From a virus: a stretch of DNA of 34,446 nucleotides. The stretch lies in the IMG/VR virus record IMGVR_UViG_3300003322_000067, positions 1 through 34,446 of that record; one strand, written 5' to 3'. This document shows positions 1 through 6,091 of this stretch, one piece after another. The position numbers and the translations under genes were made by a program. The notes beneath the pieces were generated by a model. It had not been told where the DNA came from, did no database searches, and saw nothing but the letters and a program-made list of their open reading frames with translations. The first letter of the stretch is position 1, and every line of letters begins with the position of its first letter.

Positions 1-1382
1 GTCTATTACTTAATGGAGGTCAAACTTATTTAGGTTCTATATCCTTAGAAAAAGGTAATATCTACATATCTAGCTATGGCTCAGGTAAGGCTACTATATC
101 TTCTGACCTAGAAGAAGGAATATATTTTAAGAATTCTTCCAATATTACTATTAAAAATTTAATAATAAAGGGAGCAGGATATACTACTACTTCAATGTAT
201 ACAAGTGGAATAAATATTTATATTTCTCCTGATGCTGTATCTAGTGAACAAAACATTACTATTGATAATGTAGATGTTTCTGGTTATGGATATGTAGGTA
301 TCTCTATTTTCTCTGAAAATCTCTTATATGGGTTAGAGAATGTAAGTATATCTGGTTCTATGGTTCATGATAATGGACTATCTGGTATTTGGGTAAATGG
401 TTCATGGGATGGAGCCAAGATTAATAGAGTAAATAAAAATATTACCATCTCATCCTGTAAAGCATATAATAACTATGGTTTACTTTCTTATAAAGATAAT
501 TGGTCTGGTAGTGGAATATTAATTGCTGGCACTATATCTGGTTTAATAGAAAAGTGTGAGGCTTATTCTAATGGTAGAGATAATGGATCTACTTCTTCTG
601 GTCCAGTAGGAATTTGGGTAGATGATTCTAAAGATGTTATAATACAAAATAGTATTAGCCATCATAATTTAGGAGGTCCTGGTAAAAGAGACGGTGGTGG
701 TTTTGATATAGATGGGGGTTGTGAAAATTGTATTATACAAGATTGTGATAGTTATTATAACCAAGGACCAGGATATGCTTGTTTTCAATGGACTACAGCT
801 AATATTTGGACTAATAATATTATTAGAAATAATACATCTACAAATGATGCTTTAAATACCTTATATGGAGCTTTAAGCTTTTGGGGAGAAAATAATACTC
901 ATAAAGTAACTAATGCTGAAATATATGGTAATAGGGTAAGTCTTGAAACTGGTTATGCTATAGTAGCTATTGGATCTAATATGAGCAATATTTCTATCCA
1001 TGATAATGCTTTTTGTATAGGTGTTCCTGTAGTATTTAGCAAGGGTATTACAAGTGCTTTTACCATAGTTAATAACTCTTTTCCTTGTACTATACTATCT
1101 ATAGATACATCTTCTCCTTACAGACCTGAGGTACCAAGGAAAGAGTTTTTTACAGTATCTCCTAATCCTATAGGAAATAGATTTATAGTAAAATTCAATG
1201 CTTCAAGAACTGGAAGCTATAAACTAAGAGTATTAAATTCTATAGGACAGATAGTTCTTCTAAGAGAGATAAGTAATCAGAGTACTATTATAGTAAATTC
1301 CTCTATATGGTTCAAAGGATTTTATATAGTGCAATTAGTTTCTGAGAATACTATAACCAAAAATATTAAAGTTCTAAAATAA
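1..1382 (+). CDS. Parallel beta-helix protein with T9SS-like C-terminal domain (5' partial)
   Basis: The reading frame is open from base 3, so the gene begins before the window and the first internal ATG (195) is not a convincing start. From about 130 to 1080 it encodes short repeated strands rich in N, G, I and V (for example NITIDNV, NVSISGS, VIIQNSIS, NISIHDN), the pattern of a right-handed parallel beta-helix as in phage tailspikes and polysaccharide lyases. From about 1143 to 1379 there is a separate domain: SPNP near its start, RFIVKF, then YKLRVLNSIGQIV, then GFYIVQL and a final KNIKVLK. This order matches the Por secretion tail (type IX sorting domain) of exported Bacteroidota proteins. 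It lies 6 bases before the lysozyme gene. Role inferred: a receptor- or glycan-binding, possibly depolymerising, virion or secreted protein. No catalytic residues were assigned. It ends in TAA. Confidence 0.82.
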   Translation, partial: LLLNGGQTYLGSISLEKGNIYISSYGSGKATISSDLEEGIYFKNSSNITIKNLIIKGAGYTTTSMYTSGINIYISPDAVSSEQNITIDNVDVSGYGYVGISIFSENLLYGLENVSISGSMVHDNGLSGIWVNGSWDGAKINRVNKNITISSCKAYNNYGLLSYKDNWSGSGILIAGTISGLIEKCEAYSNGRDNGSTSSGPVGIWVDDSKDVIIQNSISHHNLGGPGKRDGGGFDIDGGCENCIIQDCDSYYNQGPGYACFQWTTANIWTNNIIRNNTSTNDALNTLYGALSFWGENNTHKVTNAEIYGNRVSLETGYAIVAIGSNMSNISIHDNAFCIGVPVVFSKGITSAFTIVNNSFPCTILSIDTSSPYRPEVPRKEFFTVSPNPIGNRFIVKFNASRTGSYKLRVLNSIGQIVLLREISNQSTIIVNSSIWFKGFYIVQLVSENTITKNIKVLK

Positions 1383-1388
1383 CAAACT

Positions 1389-1835
1389 ATGGAACCTTCA
1401 GTTGCCTGTATAAACCTTATAAAATCTTTTGAAGGACTATCCTTAAGACCTTATTTAGATACTGCTAGAATACCAACTATAGGATATGGTACTATAAAAT
1501 ATCCATCAGGTAAGAGAGTTACTATGCAAGATTCAAGAATAACAGTATCTGAAGCTTTTTCATATCTTATGAATGATGTAGCTAACTTTGCTAAAAGCAT
1601 AGACAAATTAGTGAAAGTTCCTCTTACACAAAATCAATATGATGCTATAGTGAGTTTTACTTATAATGTAGGTATAGGAGCATTAAAATCATCTACTCTC
1701 TTAAGAAAGCTAAATGTAAATCCTAATGATCCTAGTATAAGAGCAGAGTTTAGAAAGTGGGTACGTGCTGCAGGTTTAGTTATTAAAGGTCTTCAAAATA
1801 GGAGAGAAAAGGAAGCTAATTTATACTTCTCATAA
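1389..1835 (+). CDS. T4-type lysozyme (glycoside hydrolase family 24)
   Basis: This 148-residue protein should cut the N-acetylmuramic acid to N-acetylglucosamine beta-1,4 bond of peptidoglycan, for lysis or for local wall opening by the virion. The N-terminus carries SFEG with E15, then D24 and T30. The spacings of 9 and 6 residues equal those of the T4 lysozyme catalytic triad (E11, D20, T26). The motifs PTIGYGT, LTQNQYDAIVSFTYNVG and the C-terminal LQNRREKEANLY are all typical of the family, and the length is normal. No signal peptide or membrane segment is visible at the N-terminus, so export would need a separate holin or it acts from the virion. It follows the beta-helix gene by 6 bases and probably shares its transcript. 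Confidence 0.95.
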   Translation: MEPSVACINLIKSFEGLSLRPYLDTARIPTIGYGTIKYPSGKRVTMQDSRITVSEAFSYLMNDVANFAKSIDKLVKVPLTQNQYDAIVSFTYNVGIGALKSSTLLRKLNVNPNDPSIRAEFRKWVRAAGLVIKGLQNRREKEANLYFS

Positions 1836-1923
1836 GAAATGTTTGTATATTTAAAAAAAATTGATTAGATTTAATTAAACTAAAAGGCTTCTTGCATTGG
1901 CCTTACAAATGCATGCTTAATTT
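1836..1923 (+). promoter_or_regulatory. Intergenic gap with candidate promoter-like motif
   Basis: This 88-base AT-rich gap between the lysozyme and the next gene contains TTTG (1842-1845) followed at once by TATATTTAA (1846-1854). Almost the same string (TTTGT then TATATTTAA) occurs at 4656-4669, also about 60-70 bases before a start codon. It also holds the 10-base palindrome TTTAATTAAA (1870-1879). It does not match the Bacteroidota housekeeping promoter (TTTG and TAnnTTTG) well. A phage-specific promoter is possible but unproven. Confidence 0.25.
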
Positions 1924-2160
1924 ATGAAAGATAAAGTTTTTGTAGATGGTATCATCAAAACTGTAGACATTAGTGCTAAAGAAAATAAACACTACTTTGG
2001 TATCAGAAAACTCTTCAGAGATTACCTTACTAAATTGAATGTAATCTTCTTTGATGGTTGTTGTGATAATGAAGATACTGTGAGATTTCCTCTGACTTAC
2101 AACACTGAGACTGATACTACACAATATTATAATGGTACTGAATGGGTAGATGTACCATAA
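1924..2160 (+). CDS. Small hypothetical virion-type protein
   Basis: This is a 78-residue protein of unknown function. The C-terminus (TQYYNGTEWVDVP) resembles the short beta-strand endings of phage fibre and head-decoration proteins, in which a 'YNGTEWV' type turn is common. It has no signal peptide, membrane segment or catalytic motif, and it has two adjacent cysteines in FDGCCDN. The ATG at 1924 is the only reasonable start and has no Shine-Dalgarno site. Its TAA overlaps the AAGGAGG that serves the next gene, so the two are probably translated from one message. A role in the head or tail fibre region is inferred only from its ending and its neighbours. Confidence 0.6.
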   Translation: MKDKVFVDGIIKTVDISAKENKHYFGIRKLFRDYLTKLNVIFFDGCCDNEDTVRFPLTYNTETDTTQYYNGTEWVDVP

Positions 2161-2166
2161 GGAGGT
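2159..2166 (+). promoter_or_regulatory. Strong Shine-Dalgarno site AAGGAGGT
   Basis: AAGGAGGT lies 4 bases before the ATG at 2171. It is unusual here because most starts in the window have only A-rich leaders, as is common in Bacteroidota and their phages. It supports 2171 as the true start and suggests high expression of that protein. Confidence 0.6.
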
Positions 2167-2170
2167 ATAA

Positions 2171-2659
2171 ATGAATTTTAATATAATAACATCATTTCTA
2201 AATACAATTAAATGTAATGTTGCTTCTATATTAGGTTATACTCAACCAATTAATGATAAATTGGATGAGCTTAAAGATCTTGTAGGAGGAATAAGTGCAG
2301 AAAATCCATCCATGCTTAGAGTTTTAAATGCAGTACAAACTGCTATACCAATAGAAGATACCTCAAGTACTAACTACTTTATAGCTAATACAGATACTAC
2401 TTATGTACTTACTAATATGATAGTTAAGTTTGGTACTATTACTTCTCCTACTGGCACTATTATACTTAGTATAAGTTATGATGGTACTCCAGCTTTAGAA
2501 AATATAGAAGTTTCTATATCCTCTTTAAAATATCAGAACATTATACTAACAGACCTAGCAATAGTTCCTGGAGATACTACTGTATCTATAGAAGTAACTA
2601 CTGCAGCAGGTAGCTCAACAGGGAATATAACTGTTGATTTAGTAGGTTATACACTTTAA
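2171..2659 (+). CDS. Hypothetical beta-rich structural protein
   Basis: This 162-residue protein is not assignable to a family by eye. The first 60 residues look helical (FLNTIKCNVASILGYTQPINDKLDELKDLVGG). The remainder is a run of short T/S/I/V-rich strands (TTYVLTNMIVKFGTITSPTG, TVSIEVTTAAGSSTGNITVDL) that resembles a small beta-sandwich. A helical stem followed by a beta head is a common plan for phage head-fibre or decoration proteins. It has the best ribosome binding site of the local genes, consistent with a protein made in many copies. Position and composition suggest a virion role; nothing enzymatic is visible. Confidence 0.65.
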   Translation: MNFNIITSFLNTIKCNVASILGYTQPINDKLDELKDLVGGISAENPSMLRVLNAVQTAIPIEDTSSTNYFIANTDTTYVLTNMIVKFGTITSPTGTIILSISYDGTPALENIEVSISSLKYQNIILTDLAIVPGDTTVSIEVTTAAGSSTGNITVDLVGYTL

Positions 2660-2680
2660 AAAAATAAAACAAGATAAACA

Positions 2681-2884
2681 ATGAACCAAAAATTTACATT
2701 TGTACTGAGTGTACAGGAAACTCAGACTTTGATGGACTTAATTAGTGCATCCACATTACAATTCCAAGTAACTAAAGGGTTATTTGATACTGTTGCTAAA
2801 CAAATTAATGAACAGCAGCAGAAAGCTCAGCAAGCAGCTAAAAAGGCTGCAGTTCCTCAGGAAATAGAGGTTGTTGAGAATTAA
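2681..2884 (+). CDS. Small helical hypothetical protein
   Basis: This is a 67-residue protein. The N-terminal half (FTFVLSVQETQTLMDLISAS) is a beta strand followed by helix. The middle to C-terminal part is a long Q/A/K-rich helix (about residues 40-58) with an acidic tail ending VVEN. Small phage proteins with this plan (a strand, a helix around ETQ-L-L, then a Q-rich helix) are frequent in phage structural modules and have no agreed function. It begins 21 bases after the previous gene and ends just before a hairpin and T-rich run, so it is probably the last gene of its unit. Confidence 0.6.
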   Translation: MNQKFTFVLSVQETQTLMDLISASTLQFQVTKGLFDTVAKQINEQQQKAQQAAKKAAVPQEIEVVEN

Positions 2885-2913
2885 AATTATTGGTTTTCTT
2901 GTTCAAATATACA

Positions 2914-2945
2914 GGGTAAGTTTTCTAACTTTTGCCCTTTTCTTT
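2914..2945 (+). terminator. Probable intrinsic terminator after the small-protein unit
   Basis: GGGTAAGTT (2914-2922) can pair with AACTT (2927-2931) and GCCC (2934-2937) around a TTCT loop, with a two-base bulge. A T-rich run (TTTTCTTTTT) follows. The stem is weaker than those at 3213 and 4631. Confidence 0.5.
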
Positions 2946-2987
2946 TTACTTTTCTATTTTTTATTAAAAAATATTTGGAAATGGCAA

Positions 2988-3007
2988 AATAAAGTTATAA
3001 CTTTATT
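2988..3007. promoter_or_regulatory. 20-base perfect palindrome before the HTH gene
   Basis: AATAAAGTTATAACTTTATT is a perfect palindrome ending 13 bases before the ATG at 3021. The full dyad symmetry suits a homodimeric DNA-binding protein, and the gene directly downstream encodes an HTH-like protein, so an autoregulatory operator is possible. In RNA it could instead fold at the 5' leader. Confidence 0.4.
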
Positions 3008-3020
3008 GAAATAAAAAAAT

Positions 3021-3206
3021 ATGAACAAGCAAAACATCAGAGCAACTATAGCTCAAAAATTTAAAGATTGTCCGTCATATTTAAGATAGTCAGCAAAGGC
3101 AGTAGCTAATTATTTTGGATGGAATGTTAAAACAGTTACATCAGTTAAAAATGAATTGACTAAGAACTTCTCTAGCTATAGAGAAGCTTATAGAGCAAAA
3201 GTCTAA
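3021..3206 (+). CDS. Small HTH-like protein with an in-frame TAG codon
   Basis: This 61-residue gene is absent from a standard-code reading because codon 23 (3087-3089) is TAG. With TAG read as an amino acid (Q assumed) the frame runs from ATG 3021 to TAA 3204-3206. The part after the TAG, SAKAVANYFGWNVKTVTSVKNEL, has the length and spacing of a helix-turn-helix. It aligns with the N-terminus of the phosphoesterase encoded downstream: IAQKF...P.YL...A..VA..FGW here, IVQKF...P.YL...A.LLA..WKC there. It therefore looks like a free-standing relative of that DNA-binding domain. It is bounded by a palindrome before the start and a perfect hairpin terminator after the stop, so it forms a one-gene unit. 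Role inferred: DNA-binding regulator. The alternative is a decayed gene, but similarity on both sides of the TAG argues against that. Confidence 0.7.
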
Positions 3207-3212
3207 CTTTCT

Positions 3213-3242
3213 AAGGTTGGTAGTGTCTTCTACCAACCTTTT
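3213..3242 (+). terminator. Intrinsic terminator, 11-bp perfect stem
   Basis: AAGGTTGGTAG (3213-3223) pairs perfectly with CTACCAACCTT (3230-3240) around a TGTCTT loop, followed by TTCT. It lies 7 bases after the stop of the TAG-containing HTH gene. The T run is short, so termination may be partial. Confidence 0.8.
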
Positions 3243-3260
3243 CTAATTTAAAAACATAAT

Positions 3261-4610
3261 ATGACAATAGAGGAAATAGTACAAAAATTTATACAAAGAC
3301 CAGTATACTTGACTAATGGAGCTGGATTATTAGCTAAATTATGGAAATGTTCTAGAGAGGATATAGTTAAGGCTAAAAGGATAGCTAAAGGTAAAAAAGT
3401 TCTAGATTCATCTAAAAAAGATAGTAAACCAGTAAGTAGTTCACCTAAAATGAGTATAGAACTACCTTTCTCTCCAGAAGATGTAATAGAAAGTGCTGGA
3501 AAGTTTAATACTGAAAGAGTAAATGTAGAAAAAGGAGAGAAAGAGTTATCTAAAGTATGTAGTACTTCTCCTAAAAGTGCAAAGGAAATAAAAGAACTAT
3601 TTACTATAGATGATGTTACTACTAGTTTATCTTCTTACTGGATTAAAGAACAATCTAATGGATTCTTAGTAAGTGCTTTAGTTAAAGTAATAACTAAAGA
3701 CTTCTATTCTAAAGAAGAACTTAAAGATAAACTTAAAGAGCTATTTCCTAAGGAACATATATTTGCTGTAAGGACTAACAAGATTGAAAGTACTCCTACT
3801 AAGGATACTTTAGTAATTTATATTTCTGATGATCATGTGGGTATGTTATTGAAAGAAGAGAAATCTATATATCAGAATTCTAATTCTGAAGAGAATTATA
3901 GTGAGAGATTAACAAAAATAGTAAAAGAAGTAATTAATCTTCCTTATACTTTTCAAGAAATACTTGTAGTATCCTTAGGAGATCAAATGAATGGTTATAA
4001 TCAATTTACTACAAGAGGTGGGCATATAGTGCCTTCTTTAAGTAATAAAGAGCAATTTGACCAATATGTTTCTGCTAGAAAGAAATTCTATGATCAGTTA
4101 TTTAATACAGGTAAAGCATCTGAATATGGTATATTAGAGGTTAACAATTCAAATCATAGTGGTAATGGATTTTCTTATATGGCTAATGAATATCTTAGAT
4201 TGTATATAGAAACTAAATATCCTGAAGTAGTTATAGAGAATTCAGAATCCTTTATTCAAGCAGCAGAAACTTATTCTGGACATATACTAATATTAGTTCA
4301 TGGTAAGGATGAACAACATCAGAAAGCTGGATTTCCTTTAAACTTAGATGCTAAAACTGAAGTATTCTTTACTGATCATATATTAGAGATGGGATTTAAT
4401 CCTAAGACTCAATTCTGTCATGTAGTTAAAGGAGATTTACATAAGTTTAATGAGAATGAAGGTAAGAACTTTAGATATGTTAATGTAGGTTCAATAGCTA
4501 ATGGCTCTTATTGGCAGGAAGCTAATTTTGGTAATTCTTCCCCAGGAGCTCTATTAGAGATATATGATTCAGCTTATAGGGAACCTATAAGACAAATAAT
4601 CAGGTTTTAA
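3261..4610 (+). CDS. Calcineurin-like metallophosphoesterase with N-terminal HTH
   Basis: This 449-residue protein is probably a two-metal phosphodiesterase or nuclease. The metallophosphoesterase signature is complete and in order: D190-D191-H192 (block DxH), G240-D241 (GDQMNG), N298-H299 (SNHSG), H347 (VHGKD) and G391-D392-L393-H394 (GDLH). These would bind the two metals. Residues 1-45 look like an HTH (QKFIQRPVYLTNGAGLLAKL), also found alone in the gene at 3021, so substrate or operator DNA binding is likely. A K/S-rich low-complexity linker (about 46-75) joins the parts. Promoter-distal signals include the terminator at 4631. The substrate is unknown: DNA end processing, cyclic nucleotide cleavage for anti-defence, or an RNA role are all open. 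Confidence 0.85.
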   Translation: MTIEEIVQKFIQRPVYLTNGAGLLAKLWKCSREDIVKAKRIAKGKKVLDSSKKDSKPVSSSPKMSIELPFSPEDVIESAGKFNTERVNVEKGEKELSKVCSTSPKSAKEIKELFTIDDVTTSLSSYWIKEQSNGFLVSALVKVITKDFYSKEELKDKLKELFPKEHIFAVRTNKIESTPTKDTLVIYISDDHVGMLLKEEKSIYQNSNSEENYSERLTKIVKEVINLPYTFQEILVVSLGDQMNGYNQFTTRGGHIVPSLSNKEQFDQYVSARKKFYDQLFNTGKASEYGILEVNNSNHSGNGFSYMANEYLRLYIETKYPEVVIENSESFIQAAETYSGHILILVHGKDEQHQKAGFPLNLDAKTEVFFTDHILEMGFNPKTQFCHVVKGDLHKFNENEGKNFRYVNVGSIANGSYWQEANFGNSSPGALLEIYDSAYREPIRQIIRF

Positions 4611-4630
4611 ATGTATTAAGTTATTTTTAT

Positions 4631-4658
4631 TGGGACTTAGATAGTCCCATTTTTTTTT
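4631..4658 (+). terminator. Intrinsic terminator with T-tract
   Basis: TGGGACT (4631-4637) pairs with AGTCCCA (4643-4649) around TAGAT, followed by nine T residues (4650-4658). It is a canonical rho-independent terminator 20 bases after the phosphoesterase stop, separating it from the tail gene cluster. Confidence 0.88.
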
Positions 4659-4669
4659 GTTATATTTAA
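4656..4669 (+). promoter_or_regulatory. TTTGT-TATATTTAA motif, candidate phage promoter
   Basis: Directly after the terminator, TTTGT is followed by TATATTTAA, nearly repeating 1842-1854. It lies 60 bases before the first gene of the tail cluster, a reasonable place for its promoter. Two copies in AT-rich DNA are weak evidence. Confidence 0.25.
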
Positions 4670-4696
4670 TTAGGACAATAAACTTATAAGATTTTA

Positions 4697-4715
4697 GTAA
4701 ACTTAATAAGTTTAC
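4697..4715. promoter_or_regulatory. Inverted repeat before the tail gene cluster
   Basis: GTAAACTT (4697-4704) and AAGTTTAC (4708-4715) form a perfect inverted repeat with a 3-base spacer, ending 14 bases before ATG 4730. Its placement mirrors the palindrome at 2988-3007 (13 bases before its ATG). It may be an operator or a leader hairpin setting mRNA stability or translation of the long downstream operon. Confidence 0.4.
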
Positions 4716-4729
4716 AATAAAAAAGTACT

Positions 4730-5281
4730 ATGGTTAATGATCTAAATGCCCCAAGATTTAACCCAAGAAAGTTTAGATATAGTGTAATATCTAAAGAACT
4801 TTGGTTAAGGTGGAAGAAAGAAACAGGACTTAAAAAAATACCTTATCAAGATTTTGCTTATATATGGAATCTAATAGGTAATAAGATTACACAGAAAGTT
4901 GTAGATGAGAGAGATGGTATAAAACTATCACATAATATAGGTGAAATATATGCAGGTTACACTATATCTAAAAAAACTAGGGTCAGTTCTAATGATCCTA
5001 TAATTTCTCAAGAAATAGGAAAACCATTTAAATATGAAAACTGGCATAGCAATAATAAGTATATAAAAATCATATTTGGTACAGCTAAGAGAAAGTATAT
5101 ATATGAAAATAGAAACCTATGGGGATTTATACCTCATAGAGACTTTGCTAGATCTATAGCTGCTCAAGCTAAAGAAACACCTGAAAGATATAAGTTGACA
5201 CAAGAAAAGAGGTACAATGTTACTGATCTAACTTCAGATCCAGAAATAATAAAAAAGATTCTTAAAAAAAGAAGAAAATGA
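4730..5281 (+). CDS. Basic head-tail junction candidate protein
   Basis: This 183-residue, strongly basic protein is of unassigned function. Motifs that can be seen are NAPRFNPRKFRYSVISKELW near the start, WNLIGNKITQKVVDERDGIKLSHNIGEIY in the middle and a lysine/arginine-rich end (KKILKKRRK). The short 'WNLIGN.I...V.ERDGI.L..NIG' segment reads like a structural phage protein that contacts nucleic acid, perhaps at the portal or connector. It opens the tail gene run after a terminator. Its TGA overlaps the next ATG in ATGA, implying coupled translation with the ring-type protein. No enzymatic motif is visible. Confidence 0.7.
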   Translation: MVNDLNAPRFNPRKFRYSVISKELWLRWKKETGLKKIPYQDFAYIWNLIGNKITQKVVDERDGIKLSHNIGEIYAGYTISKKTRVSSNDPIISQEIGKPFKYENWHSNNKYIKIIFGTAKRKYIYENRNLWGFIPHRDFARSIAAQAKETPERYKLTQEKRYNVTDLTSDPEIIKKILKKRRK

Positions 5282-5994
5282 GTGAATTCTTGCAAACCAG
5301 AGGTGGTTTAATATCTCAGGTTAGAACACAATTTAAAGAGCTAAATGCTGATTCTTCATTAACAGATAGACAAATATGGTCTGTTATTGATAAACATGCT
5401 AGATGGCTTATTAGCAGAGAAGCTAAGAATCTTCAGCTAATGAGCTATGATACTATATTTCAAACATTTAAGTGTGCTGAAGTAGAGGATGCTCCTGCTA
5501 TAGATGATTGCTGTGGAGTAAGAAGTAAGTGTCTTGTTAAAAGAACTAAAGATAAGTTACCAGATATGTATGAAGGTGAAGATGGTGTACTTATTAAAAC
5601 TGTTTTCACTATAGATGGATCCAAAGAATTTGTTCCTATTAAGATACAAGAATATATGAGAAAATTGGAGAATCCTGATAGTAGATTTGATAGAAGTTTA
5701 TATGTATATTTTAACAATGGATATCTTTACTTTCCTAAAGTTAATACTATAGATAAATCTATAGTTAACCAAACTCATCTTAGAAAAGTTATGATTAAAG
5801 CTATGTTTATAGATGAAGTAGTAAATCCTTGTGATAAAGATTCACCTCCCTGTATATCAGCATTTGATATGAAGATAAGATTTCCTAAAAAACTAGAGGG
5901 AGAAATTATGTCTCATGTATTCCAAGAGTTTGGAATATATAAACAAGTTCCTAATGACGCTCAAATTGACAAGAATGAAAACAGAAAAAATTAA
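5278..5994 (+). CDS. Putative tail ring / connector (P22 gp4-like) protein
   Basis: This is a 238-residue protein. The N-terminal 60 residues (TRGGLISQVRTQFKELNADSSLTDRQIWSVIDKHARWLISREAK) are the helical 'one helix for i, one for the wall' start typical of head-completion or tail-tubular adaptors. The C-terminal third has KVMIKAMFID followed by a proline/cysteine stretch and MKIRFPKKLEGEIMSHVFQEFGIYKQ, again as in P22 gp4/T7 gp11-like proteins, where a strand is followed by a lower helix. Cysteine pairs (DDCCGVRSKC, NPC...PPC) are notable and could bind metal or form disulfides. Size and place in the cluster match the ring proteins between portal and tail hub in crAss-like phages. The assignment rests on pattern, not on a search. 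Confidence 0.65.
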   Translation: MSEFLQTRGGLISQVRTQFKELNADSSLTDRQIWSVIDKHARWLISREAKNLQLMSYDTIFQTFKCAEVEDAPAIDDCCGVRSKCLVKRTKDKLPDMYEGEDGVLIKTVFTIDGSKEFVPIKIQEYMRKLENPDSRFDRSLYVYFNNGYLYFPKVNTIDKSIVNQTHLRKVMIKAMFIDEVVNPCDKDSPPCISAFDMKIRFPKKLEGEIMSHVFQEFGIYKQVPNDAQIDKNENRKN

Positions 5995-6091
5995 AAATCT
6001 TTTTAAAGCTATTCTAGACTGGATATTTGAGGTTTGTGAAGCTTTATCAGAAGCTTTTGAAAATGAGTTTAAACCCTATAAAAATGACTAA
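5975..6091 (+). CDS. 38-residue overlapping microprotein
   Basis: This short ORF overlaps the end of the ring-type gene by 20 bases and the ATG of the next gene by 8. It encodes a compact amphipathic helix rich in W, F, L, E and K (KIKNLFKAILDWIFEVCEALSEAFENEF). Such nested placement, with its TAA covering the next start, is what translational coupling looks like. It also fills the only gap between these genes. A short helix bound to a tail component is one possibility. It has no membrane segment long enough to be a holin. It could be non-coding by chance. Confidence 0.5.
   Translation: MKTEKIKNLFKAILDWIFEVCEALSEAFENEFKPYKND

Noticed and set aside
1880-1920. Possible hairpin AAGGC/GCCTT and GCATT/AATGC before 1924
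   Set aside because: The stems are short, compete with each other and lack a T-tract, so there is too little support for a terminator or riboswitch.
3021-3206. Pseudogene reading of the TAG-bearing HTH ORF
   Set aside because: The sequence after the TAG keeps the same domain pattern, and two other genes show the same feature, so recoding explains it better than decay.
6027-6083. TTG 6027 start for the Cys-rich ring-type protein
   Set aside because: The TTG has no ribosome binding site, the extra residues do not look conserved, and a better coupled ATG lies at 6084.
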